Shown here: positions 46,084-56,862 of the stretch, piece after piece | Layout: each line of letters opens with the position of its first letter | How positions within the stretch are numbered: position 1 is the stretch's first letter | Source of the DNA: Bartonella florencae | Lineage (GTDB): Bacteria; Pseudomonadota; Alphaproteobacteria; Rhizobiales; Rhizobiaceae | Assembly (NCBI RefSeq): GCF_000312525.1 | Contig: NZ_HE997451.1 | Coordinates: forward strand, 566,645-630,644 | Reading direction: 5' to 3' | Length of the DNA stretch: 64,000 nt | Notes under the pieces: model-generated | What the model was told of the DNA's origin: nothing | The model's database searches: none | Seen by the model: the letters and a program-made list of their open reading frames with translations, nothing else | Program-made: the position numbers and the translations under genes

Positions 46084-46329
46084 TTAACTAACATAAACAC
46101 CAATTGAGGAAGCAACACAGAGCATAGCAAGAATAATCAAGAGCAAATAAGCTTTAGGCTTATCAAAAAGAACCGCAAAAGCAGAAAACCAACCAACAAT
46201 AGCTGCCGCTAATGCAAATAAAAAACCTGGTTTATTCATAAGCACAATATGCATTGCCATTAAGCCACCAATAATCAGTGCTCCAAAAACAATTAATAAA
46301 CCCGTCGCAAATTTTTCGTAATCATCCAT
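46084..46329 (-). CDS. Small membrane protein of unknown function
   Basis: The start at 46329 (MDDYEKFATGL) has GAGGAG seven bases upstream, clearly better than the frame from 46362. The 81-residue product consists of three hydrophobic helices (LLIVFGALIIGGLMAMHIVL, FLFALAAAIVGWFSAFAVLF, LLIILAMLCVASSIGVYV). I do not recognise a named family. It lies 56 bases from the ProC-like gene on the same strand and could be transcribed with it. Confidence 0.65.
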   Translation of the reverse strand: MDDYEKFATGLLIVFGALIIGGLMAMHIVLMNKPGFLFALAAAIVGWFSAFAVLFDKPKAYLLLIILAMLCVASSIGVYVS

Positions 46330-46436
46330 ATTTTGCTCCTCATAGCACTTAAATTGTTGCACAGTTTGTTTATCTCATGTGCTCCATAAAAACGAAATAT
46401 TACTCATTTACCATGGTTGAAACAGTATAGAAACTC

Positions 46437-46817
46437 TTATTTATCAGATGTAAAAAATGCTGGAATATGCTGCGGCCAACGCCACGGTAAAATTGCAATC
46501 AAATCAAAGCGTACACACAAAAGAGCGCGATCTTTTTGTCGCGCCAACCAAATATCGGCAGCAGCCTCAATGCGCCTCTCATTCACCCGAGAAACTGCAG
46601 CCATTGCTTCAACCAATGTTGGTCGTGCCTTTACCTCAACGATTAACACAAGATTTCCCCGCCGCGCAATTAAATCAATTTCACCACATTTTGTTTTAAA
46701 ACGAATTTCAGCAATATGAAACCCTTTGAAACGCAACCACCAAGCAGCCCATTTTTCTGCACGAATCCCTCGGTAAAAAGACTTTTGCCTGCGCTCTTTT
46801 TGCATAAGTTCACGCAT
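46437..46817 (-). CDS. YraN family (UPF0102) endonuclease-like protein
   Basis: YraN proteins are small members of the restriction-endonuclease-like fold. [25 protein letters not shown] start, the catalytic-like [22 protein letters not shown] (core GEIDLIARR and VEVKAR) and [11 protein letters not shown] are all family hallmarks. The biological substrate is unknown. The length of 126 is normal. The start overlaps the rsmI stop by eight bases, the typical rsmI-yraN coupling. Confidence 0.93.
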   Translation of the reverse strand: MRELMQKERRQKSFYRGIRAEKWAAWWLRFKGFHIAEIRFKTKCGEIDLIARRGNLVLIVEVKARPTLVEAMAAVSRVNERRIEAAADIWLARQKDRALLCVRFDLIAILPWRWPQHIPAFFTSDK

Positions 46818-47697
46818 TTTTTAAAACATTTAACCGTTGAAAGAGTTCTTGTTTTTTTAAGCCGGTCTTTTTTGCTACCAACGCTGCTGCCTGAGCAGCA
46901 GAATGCGTCCCTGCCAATTCCAATAACATATCATCCACTTCTTGATCACTCATCACTTGCACAGAGGAAAGTGCTTGCCCAACAAGCACAACAATTTCCC
47001 CACGAATGTGCTCCTGTTTCCTATAACTTTCCAACAAATTTCCTAAATTGGAAACATCCACTGTTTCAAACTTTTTTGTTAATTCACGACAGATTGCCGC
47101 AGGACGATCAGCAGAAAAAAGAGAAACCATATCCTGTAAAGACTCAACCAGACGATGGGGTGATTCATAAAAAACCAACGTTGCCGGAATAGCTTTTAAT
47201 TGTTCCAATCGCTTTTGGCGCTGTATCTTGCGCGCACTCAAAAAACCAGCAAAGAAAAAACTATCGGTAGGAAGCCCAGTTGCAATGAGAGCCGCCAAAA
47301 GAGCTGATGCACCAGGAATTGGCACAATTTTATAACCGGCTTTACGTGCTTCTTCTACCAAACGAAATCCCGGATCAGAAATCAGCGGTGTCCCTGCATC
47401 GGATACAAGTGCCACGCTTTTATTTTCTGCTAAAACCGCTAATAACTTTGGTCCTGCCTTTTTTGCATTATGTTCATGATAAAGAAAGGTTTTTTTCTCA
47501 ATACCATAGCGTTCCAACAAAACACGTGTTACCCGTGTATCCTCACAAGCTAAAATATCAACTCCCGCAAGCACCTGCAAAGCACGAAGAGTGATATCAG
47601 CAAGATTTCCAATAGGCGTTGCCACAAGATAAAGTGCTGGTTCTATAAAGGGTGCAGAATAAGCATGCCCACCTATAAAATATACTTTCTCACCCAT
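46810..47697 (-). CDS. rsmI: 16S rRNA (cytidine-1402 2'-O)-methyltransferase RsmI
   Basis: RsmI methylates the ribose of C1402 in the ribosomal P site using [22 protein letters not shown] (residues about 22-40), [37 protein letters not shown] and [20 protein letters not shown] are the four conserved tetrapyrrole-methylase-like motifs. [12 protein letters not shown] and the basic helical C-terminus complete it at 295 residues. It is coupled to yraN. Its upstream neighbour in many rhizobia, a divergent LpoA-like gene, is absent here. Confidence 0.96.
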   Translation of the reverse strand: MGEKVYFIGGHAYSAPFIEPALYLVATPIGNLADITLRALQVLAGVDILACEDTRVTRVLLERYGIEKKTFLYHEHNAKKAGPKLLAVLAENKSVALVSDAGTPLISDPGFRLVEEARKAGYKIVPIPGASALLAALIATGLPTDSFFFAGFLSARKIQRQKRLEQLKAIPATLVFYESPHRLVESLQDMVSLFSADRPAAICRELTKKFETVDVSNLGNLLESYRKQEHIRGEIVVLVGQALSSVQVMSDQEVDDMLLELAGTHSAAQAAALVAKKTGLKKQELFQRLNVLKNA

Positions 47698-48637
47698 GAA
47701 TTTCTTTCATACTCAAAGTCTCCCTCTTTCCTCTTTACAAAATCCGAGCGAAAATTTTTATCCATAAACCGCTCATTTTTGCCAAAGCCTCTTTGCCAAC
47801 AGGAAAAAATCAAAAGCCCTAATAACCACGCGTGCCACAAGCCACAATAAGATGAAATACTCAAACCTTCCATGCTTTATTTCAAACGTTATAACACCTT
47901 TTTGATCATCACTACCGCTTCCCACACAACAAATGACCAGTGCGATCCGCCATATCAACCCCTATGCCCCCAAAACCTCTCCAGCAAAAACCAAAAAACG
48001 CGGTTTGCTCATCCCTCTTTTTCACCTTTTTTCCACCCTTTTAAAGTAAAATTTCCCAAATCATTTCCATAACCTACTTTTCAAAGATCCACCTTATTTA
48101 AAAACAGTCCCCAGTAAATATACATCACCCCTCTTAGTACCACTAATAACGGCTTTCATTATCGTTAAAAAGCACACAAGCACTCTTAAAATTTTGAAAT
48201 TTTGCAAATTTCTCCCCAAGATTTACAATACTATGATGAATATCCTTAATCCTATAGATAAAAGGACTTTTTGCCCCCAAATGAACTACCTTGTTATGGA
48301 ATACACAACCTTAAAATACAGTGACATTTTCTTTCATCGGTTTCTTTAAAACCATCTTTTGGAAAACCTTTTACAATTTATACAATTTTTCCTAAATGTT
48401 TGCTGTTTTGCCATCTTTTATCTTTGACGAAAATACTAATATCTCCTTTTCTCTACCTCTGTGCATTATCTCTGGATCTATATAGTTTAGGGCCCCTTAA
48501 ATAAATCATTCAACTGCCTAATCGGTTGTGCTTTTCTTTAATCTTGAGCGGATTCGATCTAAGAATGAGAACTTCACACAGGAAAATCACCAACAAAATA
48601 ATGTTTTATGTTGTAAATCATTATCTCTTAGCAAATT
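47698..48637. other. Non-coding gap between rsmI and the Mrp ATPase gene
   Basis: This stretch of 940 bases holds only short frames with biased, low-complexity translation. In related genomes a divergent LpoA-like gene often lies next to rsmI, so this may be its decayed site, but no residual similarity could be recognised. No RNA gene is apparent. Confidence 0.5.
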
Positions 48638-49729
48638 TTAAGAAAATTTGTTTTTTATTTGCTCCACAATCACACGATAAAGCTTAGCATACTCCCCATC
48701 AGGCTGAGCAACAAAAATTGGCACGCCATCATCTGAAGAACACCGTAAAGCCGCATCAAGCGGCATTTCTACTAAAAAAGGAACCCCTCGGCGTTTTGCT
48801 TCTGCACGTGCACCACCATAACCAAAAATATCGTAGCGTTTCCCCGTATCAGGAGCAATAAAATAACTCATATTCTCAATGAGCCCTAAAATAGCAACAT
48901 CGACTTTCATGAACATTTCTATCGCTTTACGCGCATCAACCAAGGCAAGATCCTGCGGAGTAGAAACAATCAATGCACCCGTCAACTGCACTTGCTGAGC
49001 AAGTGTCAATTGTGCATCCCCTGTACCTGGCGGCATATCAACCACCAAAACATCCAAAGGCCCCCATAAAACATCTCTAAGCAATTGTGTCACAGCTGCC
49101 ATCACCATAGGACCACGCCATACCACCGGCTTTTCTTCTTCAACCAAAAATCCCATCGACATTAACTTAAGACCAAATTTTTCAAGAGGTTGAAGCTTTT
49201 TTCCATCAATGAGTTGTGGTTTTTGATTAACCAGTCCTGTTAAACGTGGTAAAGATGGACCATAGATATCTGCATCCATCAAACCTGTTTTAAAACCAGA
49301 ATCTTGCAAAGCTAAAGCGATATTGATCGCCATTGTAGATTTACCAACCCCTCCCTTCCCAGAAGCAACAGCAATCACATGCCTTACACCTTCTATCGGC
49401 ATTTTTACAGGCAATCCACTTCTACGTTTTGATGCAGAAAAAACTGTATTTCTATGTGTCTGAGAAGAGAGTTTCGGTTTTTTTTCTGCCGTAAGCGTGA
49501 CAACAGCAGATTCAACGCCCTCCATAGCGCATACCACTTCTTCAGCAGTACGGCGCAAGAATTCCCAATCTTGTACACGCCCATCGGGAACTGTAATGGA
49601 AAAAAAAACTTTTCCATGAGCAATTAATATCTCTGAAAGAAGCCCCAATGATACAATATCGCTTTCAGAATCCGGCGCTTTAACTTTATATAACGCATGG
49701 CGAATAGCCTCACTTGTAATAGGATTCAC
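48638..49729 (-). CDS. Mrp/NBP35 family iron-sulfur carrier ATPase (ApbC-like)
   Basis: The protein has an N-terminal DUF59/MIP18-like domain (residues 1-90) and a P-loop ATPase with the deviant Walker A AVASGKGGVGKSTMAIN, MDADIYGPSLPRL, DMPPGTGDAQLTL and the iron-binding-region equivalent LGLIENMSYF. In other members CxxC cysteines follow that motif; here the sequence runs ENMSYFIAPDTGKRYDIFG without the pair, as in many alphaproteobacterial forms. The role is Fe-S cluster transfer. A GTG start at 49729 has GAGAGGAAAG upstream. The gene is monocistronic. Confidence 0.9.
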   Translation of the reverse strand: MNPITSEAIRHALYKVKAPDSESDIVSLGLLSEILIAHGKVFFSITVPDGRVQDWEFLRRTAEEVVCAMEGVESAVVTLTAEKKPKLSSQTHRNTVFSASKRRSGLPVKMPIEGVRHVIAVASGKGGVGKSTMAINIALALQDSGFKTGLMDADIYGPSLPRLTGLVNQKPQLIDGKKLQPLEKFGLKLMSMGFLVEEEKPVVWRGPMVMAAVTQLLRDVLWGPLDVLVVDMPPGTGDAQLTLAQQVQLTGALIVSTPQDLALVDARKAIEMFMKVDVAILGLIENMSYFIAPDTGKRYDIFGYGGARAEAKRRGVPFLVEMPLDAALRCSSDDGVPIFVAQPDGEYAKLYRVIVEQIKNKFS

Positions 49730-50225
49730 GCTCTTTCCTCTCTATATAAATGCCAGAAAATATAGCAATAAAGCCCCAAAACACATCCACGTGATCACCT
49801 GAAATTTCATACTTTTTAAAAAACGATATTATTAAAGCCTAAATATTGATAGCTTATCTTTTTTAACACATGAAACCAACCCAAATAAAAAAGGCACGCA
49901 TAAAATCTTCTATAATTCTATAAAATTTCATAAAACCGATTTTTCTTACAATAACACCACGAATTTTATACCAAATTCCTAAAGAGCTAAAATTGAGAAA
50001 ACTTCTTATGCTTATAAAACAAGTACACTTTACGATAATCATACAACAACAAATTATGATTCTTTTCCCCGCTTTGAATAGCTTGAGTATTCACTTTTGC
50101 TATATTAAAAAATAACGGCCAATTGAATCATTGTAACCAATGATTATTTTCTTCAAACTTTAAAGCATTACGAATATAATACACACCCACGGCAGATTTT
50201 TACAGAGCAAGAAAATAATCTACGA
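49730..50225. other. AT-rich upstream region of Mrp and rpmH genes
   Basis: Divergent promoters for the Mrp ATPase gene and the rpmH cluster must lie here. No gene, RNA or repeat is recognisable. There is no cluster of DnaA boxes, so this is not an origin despite the rpmH-rnpA context. Confidence 0.5.
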
Positions 50226-50254
50226 TTGACTTTTTTTATGTTTTTCCTTATGGA
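50226..50254 (+). promoter_or_regulatory. Candidate rpmH promoter
   Basis: TTGACT (50226-50231), a 17-base T-rich spacer and TATGGA (50249-50254) lie 90 bases before the rpmH ATG. The spacing is ideal but the -10 box is imperfect. Confidence 0.4.
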
Positions 50255-50344
50255 TTAGCATTTGTATAAGAGGATAAGACTGTTCATCTAGTGCATAATT
50301 GCCATAGAATTTAAGAAGGGCCGCACTCCGCGGTATTGAAATAA

Positions 50345-50479
50345 ATGAAACGTACTTACCAACCATCTAAACTTGTCCGCAAACGCCGCCATGGATTTCG
50401 TGCACGTATGGCAACGGCTGGTGGCCGTAAAGTGATCGCTGCAAGGCGTGCTCGTGGACGTAAGCGTTTATCCGCTTAA
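50345..50479 (+). CDS. rpmH: 50S ribosomal protein L34
   Basis: The 44-codon frame translates to the invariant L34 sequence, starting [20 protein letters not shown] and ending [13 protein letters not shown]34 is the smallest large-subunit protein and is highly basic. It is the first gene of the conserved rpmH-rnpA-yidC-engB cluster. Length is exact for the family. Confidence 0.97.
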   Translation: MKRTYQPSKLVRKRRHGFRARMATAGGRKVIAARRARGRKRLSA

Positions 50480-50595
50480 CTGTTTAAATTTTCACAGCAG
50501 TTGAGTATTGCTCATCATTTTACCGTTGTGAAGCTTTTGTTTTGAACTTCTAATACCTATAAACAGGTATGGAGTGAGATTGCGAAACGTTTTTT

Positions 50596-50988
50596 ATGAA
50601 AAAAAAACATCCATGCCGCATTCGCAAGAGAGCAGATTTTTTGGCTGCACGCACAGGGGAAAAGCGACGTGGTCGTCTGTTTTTACTTGAAGTGAAATCT
50701 CGTGAACAAACAGCAGAAATGAAATCTCCTCCTGTTGCACGTGTGGGCTTCACAGTTACACGTAAGAATGGCAATGCTGTCAAACGCAATCGTATTAAAA
50801 GGCGTCTGCGTGAAGCAGTAAGGATTGGTTTAACAAACAACATGGAAGCAGGAACAGACTATGTCATTGTTGCGCGTCCTGATGTGCTTCACGTACCTTT
50901 TACATCTTTGATCAGTGAATTAAATAGACGAATAAAACCAAAAATAACACATCAGCAACGGCCACAGGGGTGTACGAATGGAATATAA
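50596..50988 (+). CDS. rnpA: Ribonuclease P protein component
   Basis: RnpA assists the RNase P RNA in maturing tRNA 5' ends. [33 protein letters not shown] and the RNA-binding signature [13 protein letters not shown] (residues about 67-79) are present, followed by [18 protein letters not shown]. At 130 residues it is of typical rhizobial length. It lies 116 bases after rpmH and overlaps yidC by 11 bases. Confidence 0.96.
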   Translation: MKKKHPCRIRKRADFLAARTGEKRRGRLFLLEVKSREQTAEMKSPPVARVGFTVTRKNGNAVKRNRIKRRLREAVRIGLTNNMEAGTDYVIVARPDVLHVPFTSLISELNRRIKPKITHQQRPQGCTNGI

Positions 50989-52816
50989 CCGCAATTTCTT
51001 TATAGCCATTGGATTATCTTTTATCGTGCTTTTTGCATGGCAATTTCTTCACGTTGCGCCCAAACAAGCTGAATTACAAAAACAACAAGTCATTGCACAA
51101 CAACAATTGTCGAAACAGCAATCAGCAGTTTCTACCCCCGCTACACATTCTTCTCATACAGCATCAGTACACGAATCAACACCGATGATTGAACATAAAA
51201 TGACTCCTGAAGTCCGTAATGCTGTATTAGCAAAAACAAATCGTATTGCTATTAAAACGAATGAACTTGAAGGTTCTATTAACCTTGTTGGCGCACAGTT
51301 TGATGATCTTCTTCTCAAAAAATATCGCTTAACAGTCGATAAGAAATCACCGGAAATCGCTTTACTCAATCCCAAAGGTTTTACAACAACCTACCTTGCT
51401 GAATTTGGTTTTGCCAGTTCATCATTGCCAGCAGATGCCTTGCCACAATCCGATACACAATGGCAAATAGAAGGAGACAATACAACGCTAACGCCTTCAA
51501 CCCCCGTCACCTTAATTTATAATAACGGACAGGGACAAATCTTTCGCCGGGTTCTTTCCGTTGATGAGCGCTATATGTTTACCATTGTGGATTCGATCAG
51601 CAATGAGGGAGATAAACCTATATACCTCTCATCCTATGCGCGTGTTGCACGTGCAGCTCCACCAGAACATACAAATGCAACCTATTTGCTTCATGAAGGC
51701 ATGATAGCTATCGCCGGTGACACACTCAAGACTGAAAAATACAAAACTTTAGTTGAACTTGAGCCAAATCCTCATAATGGCCAAAAAACTATAGCTTTTT
51801 CCAAAGTAACTGGGGGATGGATTGGTATTACTGATAAATATTGGGCTGTAGCGGTTATTCCCCCCCAAGATACAGAATATACAAGCCGCTTTGTTTACTT
51901 TGATCGCTTGCAGACACATTATCAGTCTGACTTATTAGGATCACTTTTAACGATTGCTCCCAATGAAACAAAGAGCGTGACAAATCGTCTTTTTGCTGGT
52001 GCAAAACAAGTTGAAATCATTAATCATTATCAAAATGACCTAGAAATTAAAAAGTTTGCTCTTTTGATCGATTGGGGTTGGTTTGATTTCATTACCAAGC
52101 CAATGTTTTCTCTCATTGATATTCTTTACAAACAAACAGGTAATTTCGGTATCGCCATTCTTCTTGTGACAGTGCTCTTGAAAACGCTTCTTTTCCCACT
52201 AGCGAATAAATCCTATAAATCTATGGCACGCATGAAAATTATACAACCGATGTTGCTGGAAATAAAAGAAAAATACCAAGATGACCGAACCAAACAACAA
52301 CAAGCGATAATAGAATTGTATAAAACTGAAAAAATTAATCCTCTTGCCGGCTGTTGGCCCATGTTGGTTCAATTTCCAATCTTCTTTGCTCTTTATAAAG
52401 TTCTCTATATTACTATTGAAATGCGGCATGCACCTTTCTTTGGCTGGATCAAAGATCTAGCAGCCCCAGATCCAACTTCTGTTTTTAATCTGTTTGGCTT
52501 TTTGCCTTATACAACACCAACCTTCTTTATGATTGGTGCATGGCCTTTGATTATGGGGATAACAATGTTTTTACAAATGCGTATGAATCCATCCCCTCAA
52601 GACCAAACACAAGCGATAATCTTTGCGTGGATGCCCGTTATCTTTACTTTTATGCTTGCATCCTTTCCTGTTGGTCTTGTCATCTATTGGGCATGGAACA
52701 ATATATTGTCAATAATCCAACAAGCGATCATGATGAAACGTCAAGGAATAAAAATTGAGCTTCTCGATAATCTTAAAGCTATTTGGGGAAAATCCCCAAA
52801 AAAAGAAGCGCAATGA
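50978..52816 (+). CDS. yidC: Membrane protein insertase YidC
   Basis: YidC inserts inner-membrane proteins alone or with Sec. An N-terminal helix ([19 protein letters not shown]) is followed by a Gln-rich linker, a periplasmic beta-sandwich domain (about 85-350) and the conserved insertase core: [58 protein letters not shown], and the last helices ending [15 protein letters not shown]. The hydrophilic-groove arginine equivalent is in the SMARMK region. The length of 612 is normal for the Gram-negative type. The stop is followed immediately by engB. Confidence 0.97.
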   Translation: MEYNRNFFIAIGLSFIVLFAWQFLHVAPKQAELQKQQVIAQQQLSKQQSAVSTPATHSSHTASVHESTPMIEHKMTPEVRNAVLAKTNRIAIKTNELEGSINLVGAQFDDLLLKKYRLTVDKKSPEIALLNPKGFTTTYLAEFGFASSSLPADALPQSDTQWQIEGDNTTLTPSTPVTLIYNNGQGQIFRRVLSVDERYMFTIVDSISNEGDKPIYLSSYARVARAAPPEHTNATYLLHEGMIAIAGDTLKTEKYKTLVELEPNPHNGQKTIAFSKVTGGWIGITDKYWAVAVIPPQDTEYTSRFVYFDRLQTHYQSDLLGSLLTIAPNETKSVTNRLFAGAKQVEIINHYQNDLEIKKFALLIDWGWFDFITKPMFSLIDILYKQTGNFGIAILLVTVLLKTLLFPLANKSYKSMARMKIIQPMLLEIKEKYQDDRTKQQQAIIELYKTEKINPLAGCWPMLVQFPIFFALYKVLYITIEMRHAPFFGWIKDLAAPDPTSVFNLFGFLPYTTPTFFMIGAWPLIMGITMFLQMRMNPSPQDQTQAIIFAWMPVIFTFMLASFPVGLVIYWAWNNILSIIQQAIMMKRQGIKIELLDNLKAIWGKSPKKEAQ

Positions 52817-53464
52817 ATGACAAGAGATTCTTCCCTTTCTGGAATTTTTTCTCGCAATTGGATTTTTATTCGTGGTGTGCCGAAAATAAGCTTTCTTCCA
52901 CCTGAAGGGCCACCAGAAATTGCTTTTGCAGGACGTTCTAATGTTGGGAAATCATCTTTAATCAACGCCCTCGTCCAACAAAAAGGTTTGGCGCGGACTT
53001 CAAACACACCAGGACGGACGCAAGAACTTAATTACTTTGTACCCGATGGTTTCAGTGGACAACAAGGTGATCTTCCCCCTCTAGCGCTAGTAGATATGCC
53101 AGGATATGGTTTTGCTGCAGCTCCTAAAAGTCTGGTCGATGCATGGACAAATTTGATTTTTAGCTATTTACGAGGTCGTACAACATTAAAACGCGTTTAT
53201 GTGTTGATTGATTCACGCCATGGAATCAAAAAAAATGATGCAGATGTTCTCGATCTTCTTGATAGAGCGGCTGTTTCTTATCAAATAGTTTTCACGAAAA
53301 GTGATAAAATCAAATCAAACGACCTTGAAAAATTAATAACAACCACAAACACAAAACTTCTCAAACGTCCCGCAGCTTACCCTGAACTTCTTGTAACCTC
53401 TTCAGAAAAAGCATTTGGTTTGGAGGAATTGCGTACCGCCATTTTACAAGCAATCACAGTATAA
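52817..53464 (+). CDS. engB: Ribosome biogenesis GTP-binding protein EngB/YihA
   Basis: EngB is a small GTPase for large-subunit assembly. All G motifs are present: G1 [10 protein letters not shown]2 [11 protein letters not shown]3 DMPGYGFA, G4 TKSD and G5 SSEKAFG. The length of 215 is typical. The ATG directly follows the yidC stop codon, so translation is probably coupled. The usual Rhizobiales continuation with argB is missing, as might be expected in a host-dependent genome with reduced amino acid synthesis. Confidence 0.95.
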   Translation: MTRDSSLSGIFSRNWIFIRGVPKISFLPPEGPPEIAFAGRSNVGKSSLINALVQQKGLARTSNTPGRTQELNYFVPDGFSGQQGDLPPLALVDMPGYGFAAAPKSLVDAWTNLIFSYLRGRTTLKRVYVLIDSRHGIKKNDADVLDLLDRAAVSYQIVFTKSDKIKSNDLEKLITTTNTKLLKRPAAYPELLVTSSEKAFGLEELRTAILQAITV

Positions 53465-53604
53465 AACATATTTTTATTTTTTAAGAGTTTATTAAACATA
53501 ACTGCGAGCTTCTGCTAATAATCTTGTACTTGCAGTAAAGCGCCTTTATAAAATTTCTATTACTTGAAAGAATTCTGATCAACTCTATTTAATATTTTAA
53601 GATT

Positions 53605-54297
53605 ATGCTAACACTGTTTCACTCTCCTCTGTCTTCTGCCTCTCGTTTTATACGCCTTATTCTTGGAGAATATGGTATAGTCCCACAACTTATTGAAGAA
53701 CATGAATGGGCTAGAAGACATGAATTTCTCGCGCTCAATCCAGCTGGACATGTGCCTGTTCTTCTTGATGAACATGAAGTTCCATTATCAGGAGCTCTTG
53801 TTATCTATGAATATTTAGATGAAACACATGGGAGTTTACGACAAGAGAATAAATTCTTTCCGGAAAATCCCTTAGGTCGTGCTGAAGTACGCCGTCTCAA
53901 TGACTGGTTTTTAAATAAACTTGAAACTGAGGCTACGCGCCATATTGTACGAGAACGAATCTATAAACGTGAAATGCCGCTAGCTATTGGCGGCGGAGCT
54001 CCCAATTCACAAATTTTACGCAGTGCACGTGCCAATATTTCACCCCATATGGACTACCTCAATTGGCTCTGTGCATCTCGCGACTGGTTAGTCGGCTCTG
54101 AACTATCCTATGCGGATCTCGCAGCAGCAGCTGCTGTTTCTGTCCTTGATTTTCTAGGAGAAATTGACTGGGAACCAACACCGGCAGCCAAAGACTGGTA
54201 TATGCGAATTAAATCGCGGCCTTCTTTCCGTGCTCTTTTAACAGATCGCATTCGAGGCATTGTAGCAAGTCCTCATTATACGGATCTTGATTTCTAA
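53605..54297 (+). CDS. fzlA: GST-fold protein, probable FtsZ-localised protein FzlA
   Basis: The protein has a glutathione S-transferase fold: thioredoxin-like N-terminal domain (LTLFHSPLSSASRFIRLIL, NPAGHVPVLLDE, SGALVIYEYLDE) and an all-helical C-terminal domain (ELSYADLAAAAAVSVLDFLG, DWYMRIKSRPSFRALL). The ending with PHYTDLDF and the length of 230 match FzlA, the Caulobacter FtsZ-binding division protein whose C-terminal tail is required for constriction. A typical catalytic Tyr/Ser environment is not obvious. If it is not FzlA, it is a generic GST. It stands 140 bases after engB and is likely transcribed alone. Confidence 0.72.
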   Translation: MLTLFHSPLSSASRFIRLILGEYGIVPQLIEEHEWARRHEFLALNPAGHVPVLLDEHEVPLSGALVIYEYLDETHGSLRQENKFFPENPLGRAEVRRLNDWFLNKLETEATRHIVRERIYKREMPLAIGGGAPNSQILRSARANISPHMDYLNWLCASRDWLVGSELSYADLAAAAAVSVLDFLGEIDWEPTPAAKDWYMRIKSRPSFRALLTDRIRGIVASPHYTDLDF

Positions 54298-54833
54298 GTA
54301 TCTCTGTTAAACAAAAGTAAAAGCAATATTTTATTCAAAGAGACGTTGCTCTACACCCATAAAATCCTATACAGCATTCAATAACATATTGATTTATAAA
54401 AATAATATCTCGTCTCCAAGATCTTAAAAGAGATCTCTAAATACAAAATACTCTTTCATTTTAGCTTTACTTTATGACGAAACAAACAACATTTTCTTGC
54501 ATATTTTTAACGAGACGAGCATGTGGATAAAATCATTTAAGATAAAGATTTTAAGTTCTCCTATTTTTTAATATGAGAACTATAGCAGCAACAAAAAGCG
54601 AGCAAATAGACAATAATAGCGACACATGTTATTTTCCCAATATATGAATTTAAAAAATTATTACATAATTTTCACATAATTTACTCTACAATAAAATTTA
54701 CCATGCGATTTTATCGACGAACAATCTTTTCGTAGAGCTAACGAAGCATAATTTCTTTCTCAAAAGGAAAAGAACCGTTGGAAAGAAGACAAGAATTTGC
54801 CTATAAGAGGTAAAGTGTCATAAGGAGAAAAAC
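54298..54833. other. Intergenic region upstream of dapB
   Basis: No gene was recognised in these 536 bases. The last 100 bases contain ATAAGGAGAAAAAC, the dapB ribosome site. Short direct T/A-rich repeats only are seen otherwise. Confidence 0.5.
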
Positions 54834-55646
54834 ATGCGCCTTACAGTTGTTGGTGCCAATGGAAGAATGGGACGTGCACTTATTGCAGCAATCCAGCAAA
54901 GAAAAGATGTAGAACTTTGTGCTGTACTTGTCCGTAAAGGGTCCCCTTTTGTCAATAAAGATGCCGGTACATTGATTGGATCAGATGCTCTTGGTATTCG
55001 CATCACGGATGATCCTGAAAGCGCCTTTTCTCATACAGAAGGTATTTTAGATTTTTCTCAACCACAAGCTAGTATTCTTTATGCCAATTATGCCGCCCAA
55101 AAAGGCCTTGTGCATATTATTGGTACAACGGGCTTTAACAAGACAGAAGAAGCACAAATTGCAAATTTTGCCAAAGATACAACTATTGTCAAATCTGGAA
55201 ATATGAGTCTTGGAGTAAATCTGTTAGCAAACCTTGTCAAAAAAGCAGCTAAAGCATTAGAATCGGATGATTTTGATATTGAAATTTATGAGATGCATCA
55301 TGCCAACAAAGTTGATGCTCCTTCTGGAACATCACTTCTTCTTGGGCAAGCAGCAGCTGAAGGTCGCAACATTGTACTTAAAAATATGAGCATCCGTGAA
55401 CACAGTGGGCATACAGGCAAACGCGAAAAAGGAACCATTGGCTTTGCCTGTTCACGGGGTGGAACAGTTGTTGGCGAGCACAGTGTTATTTTTGCCGGCC
55501 AAAATGAGCGTATTATTCTCTCACACGCAGCGCAAGAACGTTCTATTTTTGTCAATGGAGCATTAAAAGCAGCTTTATGGGCCCAAAATCAGGAAAATGG
55601 TCTTTATTCAATGTTGGATGTTTTGGGATTGAATGATGAATTTTAA
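54834..55646 (+). CDS. dapB: 4-hydroxy-tetrahydrodipicolinate reductase
   Basis: DapB makes tetrahydrodipicolinate in lysine and diaminopimelate synthesis, supplying peptidoglycan. The NAD(P)H motif [13 protein letters not shown] is at residues 5-17, then [24 protein letters not shown], and the catalytic signature [17 protein letters not shown] with His-His and Lys. [11 protein letters not shown] is also typical. The length of 270 is exact. AAGGAG precedes the ATG, and gpmA follows after 29 bases. Confidence 0.97.
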   Translation: MRLTVVGANGRMGRALIAAIQQRKDVELCAVLVRKGSPFVNKDAGTLIGSDALGIRITDDPESAFSHTEGILDFSQPQASILYANYAAQKGLVHIIGTTGFNKTEEAQIANFAKDTTIVKSGNMSLGVNLLANLVKKAAKALESDDFDIEIYEMHHANKVDAPSGTSLLLGQAAAEGRNIVLKNMSIREHSGHTGKREKGTIGFACSRGGTVVGEHSVIFAGQNERIILSHAAQERSIFVNGALKAALWAQNQENGLYSMLDVLGLNDEF

Positions 55647-55675
55647 ACAGTCAATGTAACGCAAGGAAATGCACA

Positions 55676-56296
55676 ATGGGACGCACACTTGTAATCATCC
55701 GTCATGGACAGAGTGAATGGAATCTCAAAAATCTTTTTACCGGTTGGAAAGACCCAGATTTGACAGAAAAAGGTTGCACAGAAGCAATAGCAGCAGGAAA
55801 AAAACTTAAAGAGGCTGGTTTAAAATTTGATGTCGCCTATACATCTGCCCTACAGCGAGCGCAAAAAACAGCGCAGCACATCTTAGAACAAATGGAACAA
55901 GAAGATTTAGAACTGATAAAAACCCCTACATTAAATGAACGTAATTATGGTGATCTCTCAGGTCTCAATAAAGATGAAGTACGCCAACAATGGGGAGAAG
56001 AACAAGTGCAAATGTGGCGCCGCTCCTATACAATTGCCCCCCCAAACGGAGAAAGCTTACGCGATACTTGTGCACGCGTTTTGCCCTATTATCTCTATCA
56101 TATCCAACCCCATATTTTGCGTTCTCAAACAGTTTTGGTAGCAGCACACGGCAACTCTCTTCGTGCTCTTATGATGGCACTTGAAGGGCTTAACAGTGAG
56201 GAAATTATTTCTCAAGAATTAGCAACAGCTATTCCTATCATTTATACACTAAATTCCGATTCAACAATTTCCTCAAAGACTGTCATCACACCTTAA
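55676..56296 (+). CDS. gpmA: 2,3-bisphosphoglycerate-dependent phosphoglycerate mutase
   Basis: GpmA interconverts 3- and 2-phosphoglycerate. The phosphohistidine motif [10 protein letters not shown] is near residue 10, LTEKG-type and [13 protein letters not shown] follow, [24 protein letters not shown] and the second histidine in [11 protein letters not shown]. At 206 residues it is the short rhizobial form, lacking about 40 residues of the E. coli enzyme. The gene lies 29 bases after dapB, the usual Rhizobiales neighbour, and probably shares its promoter. Confidence 0.96.
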   Translation: MGRTLVIIRHGQSEWNLKNLFTGWKDPDLTEKGCTEAIAAGKKLKEAGLKFDVAYTSALQRAQKTAQHILEQMEQEDLELIKTPTLNERNYGDLSGLNKDEVRQQWGEEQVQMWRRSYTIAPPNGESLRDTCARVLPYYLYHIQPHILRSQTVLVAAHGNSLRALMMALEGLNSEEIISQELATAIPIIYTLNSDSTISSKTVITP

Positions 56297-56663
56297 ATAA
56301 AGCGCAATGGAATGGGAGAATATAATTCAACGCTATTCCACTCAAAAATAAACAGTTTTTTCTCCTCCTCGTCATGAAGAATCAACTTTTCTGCACTTCA
56401 ACCATTTGTCATCAGATCACTTTCTCTTGTAATGACTCATGGGCGAGTTCTTCAAACAATTCCGCTCTCAATATTTCGTTCAACTTTGTTATTTCATACT
56501 TGATGAATAAAAAAACAAAAATCAGGCATCGACAACATTATGCTTTATAATATGCATGATATAGAGAGAGGCTGCTCTACTATCCGTACCAAAAGACAAT
56601 GTTTGATTGCACTATAGATAATTTTATTGACAGAGCAGCTTCACAAGCTTAGATGGATTTTAA
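56297..56663. other. Intergenic region before tRNA-Leu
   Basis: I see no gene in these 367 bases. The tRNA promoter is likely around 56600-56640, where TTGATTGCACTATAG and TATTGACAG lie, but a definite pair cannot be set. Confidence 0.45.
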
Positions 56664-56748
56664 GCCCAGATGGCGGAATTGGTAGACGCGCAGGTTTCAG
56701 GTACCTGTGCCGCAAGGCGTGGAGGTTCGAGTCCTCTTTTGGGCACCA
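56664..56748 (+). tRNA. tRNA-Leu (CAG anticodon)
   Basis: This is a class II tRNA: acceptor GCCCAGA pairs with TTTGGGC, the anticodon stem CAGGT/ACCTG encloses TTCAGGT with anticodon CAG, a long variable arm follows (TGCCGCAAGGCGT region), and GGTTCGAGTCC forms the T loop. The CCA end is encoded (ACCA at 56745-56748). It borders the phage-like region, and tRNA 3' ends are common integration targets. Confidence 0.94.
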
Positions 56749-56862
56749 CTTTTTGTTTTTAGTGCATTGAAATATATAGAGTTTCTCTTTAATCCTCTGT
56801 TTTAAGACCACCTTTTAGTCCACCTATTGTAGTTTATACAATTTTATCTAATTTGTTGTTAT

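Noticed and set aside
46716..47192. 158-codon frame antisense to rsmI
   Set aside because: Overlaps fully with a well-supported methyltransferase gene; translation is Pro/Gln/His-rich and has no start signal.
49730..50345. Chromosome origin near rpmH-rnpA
   Set aside because: No cluster of DnaA boxes or AT-rich 13-mers; in alphaproteobacteria the origin is usually not at rpmH.
56749..56862. att core directly after tRNA-Leu (GACCACC/GTCCACC similarity at 56808-56826)
   Set aside because: Only a short imperfect repeat inside one flank; without the distal end no att pair can be shown.
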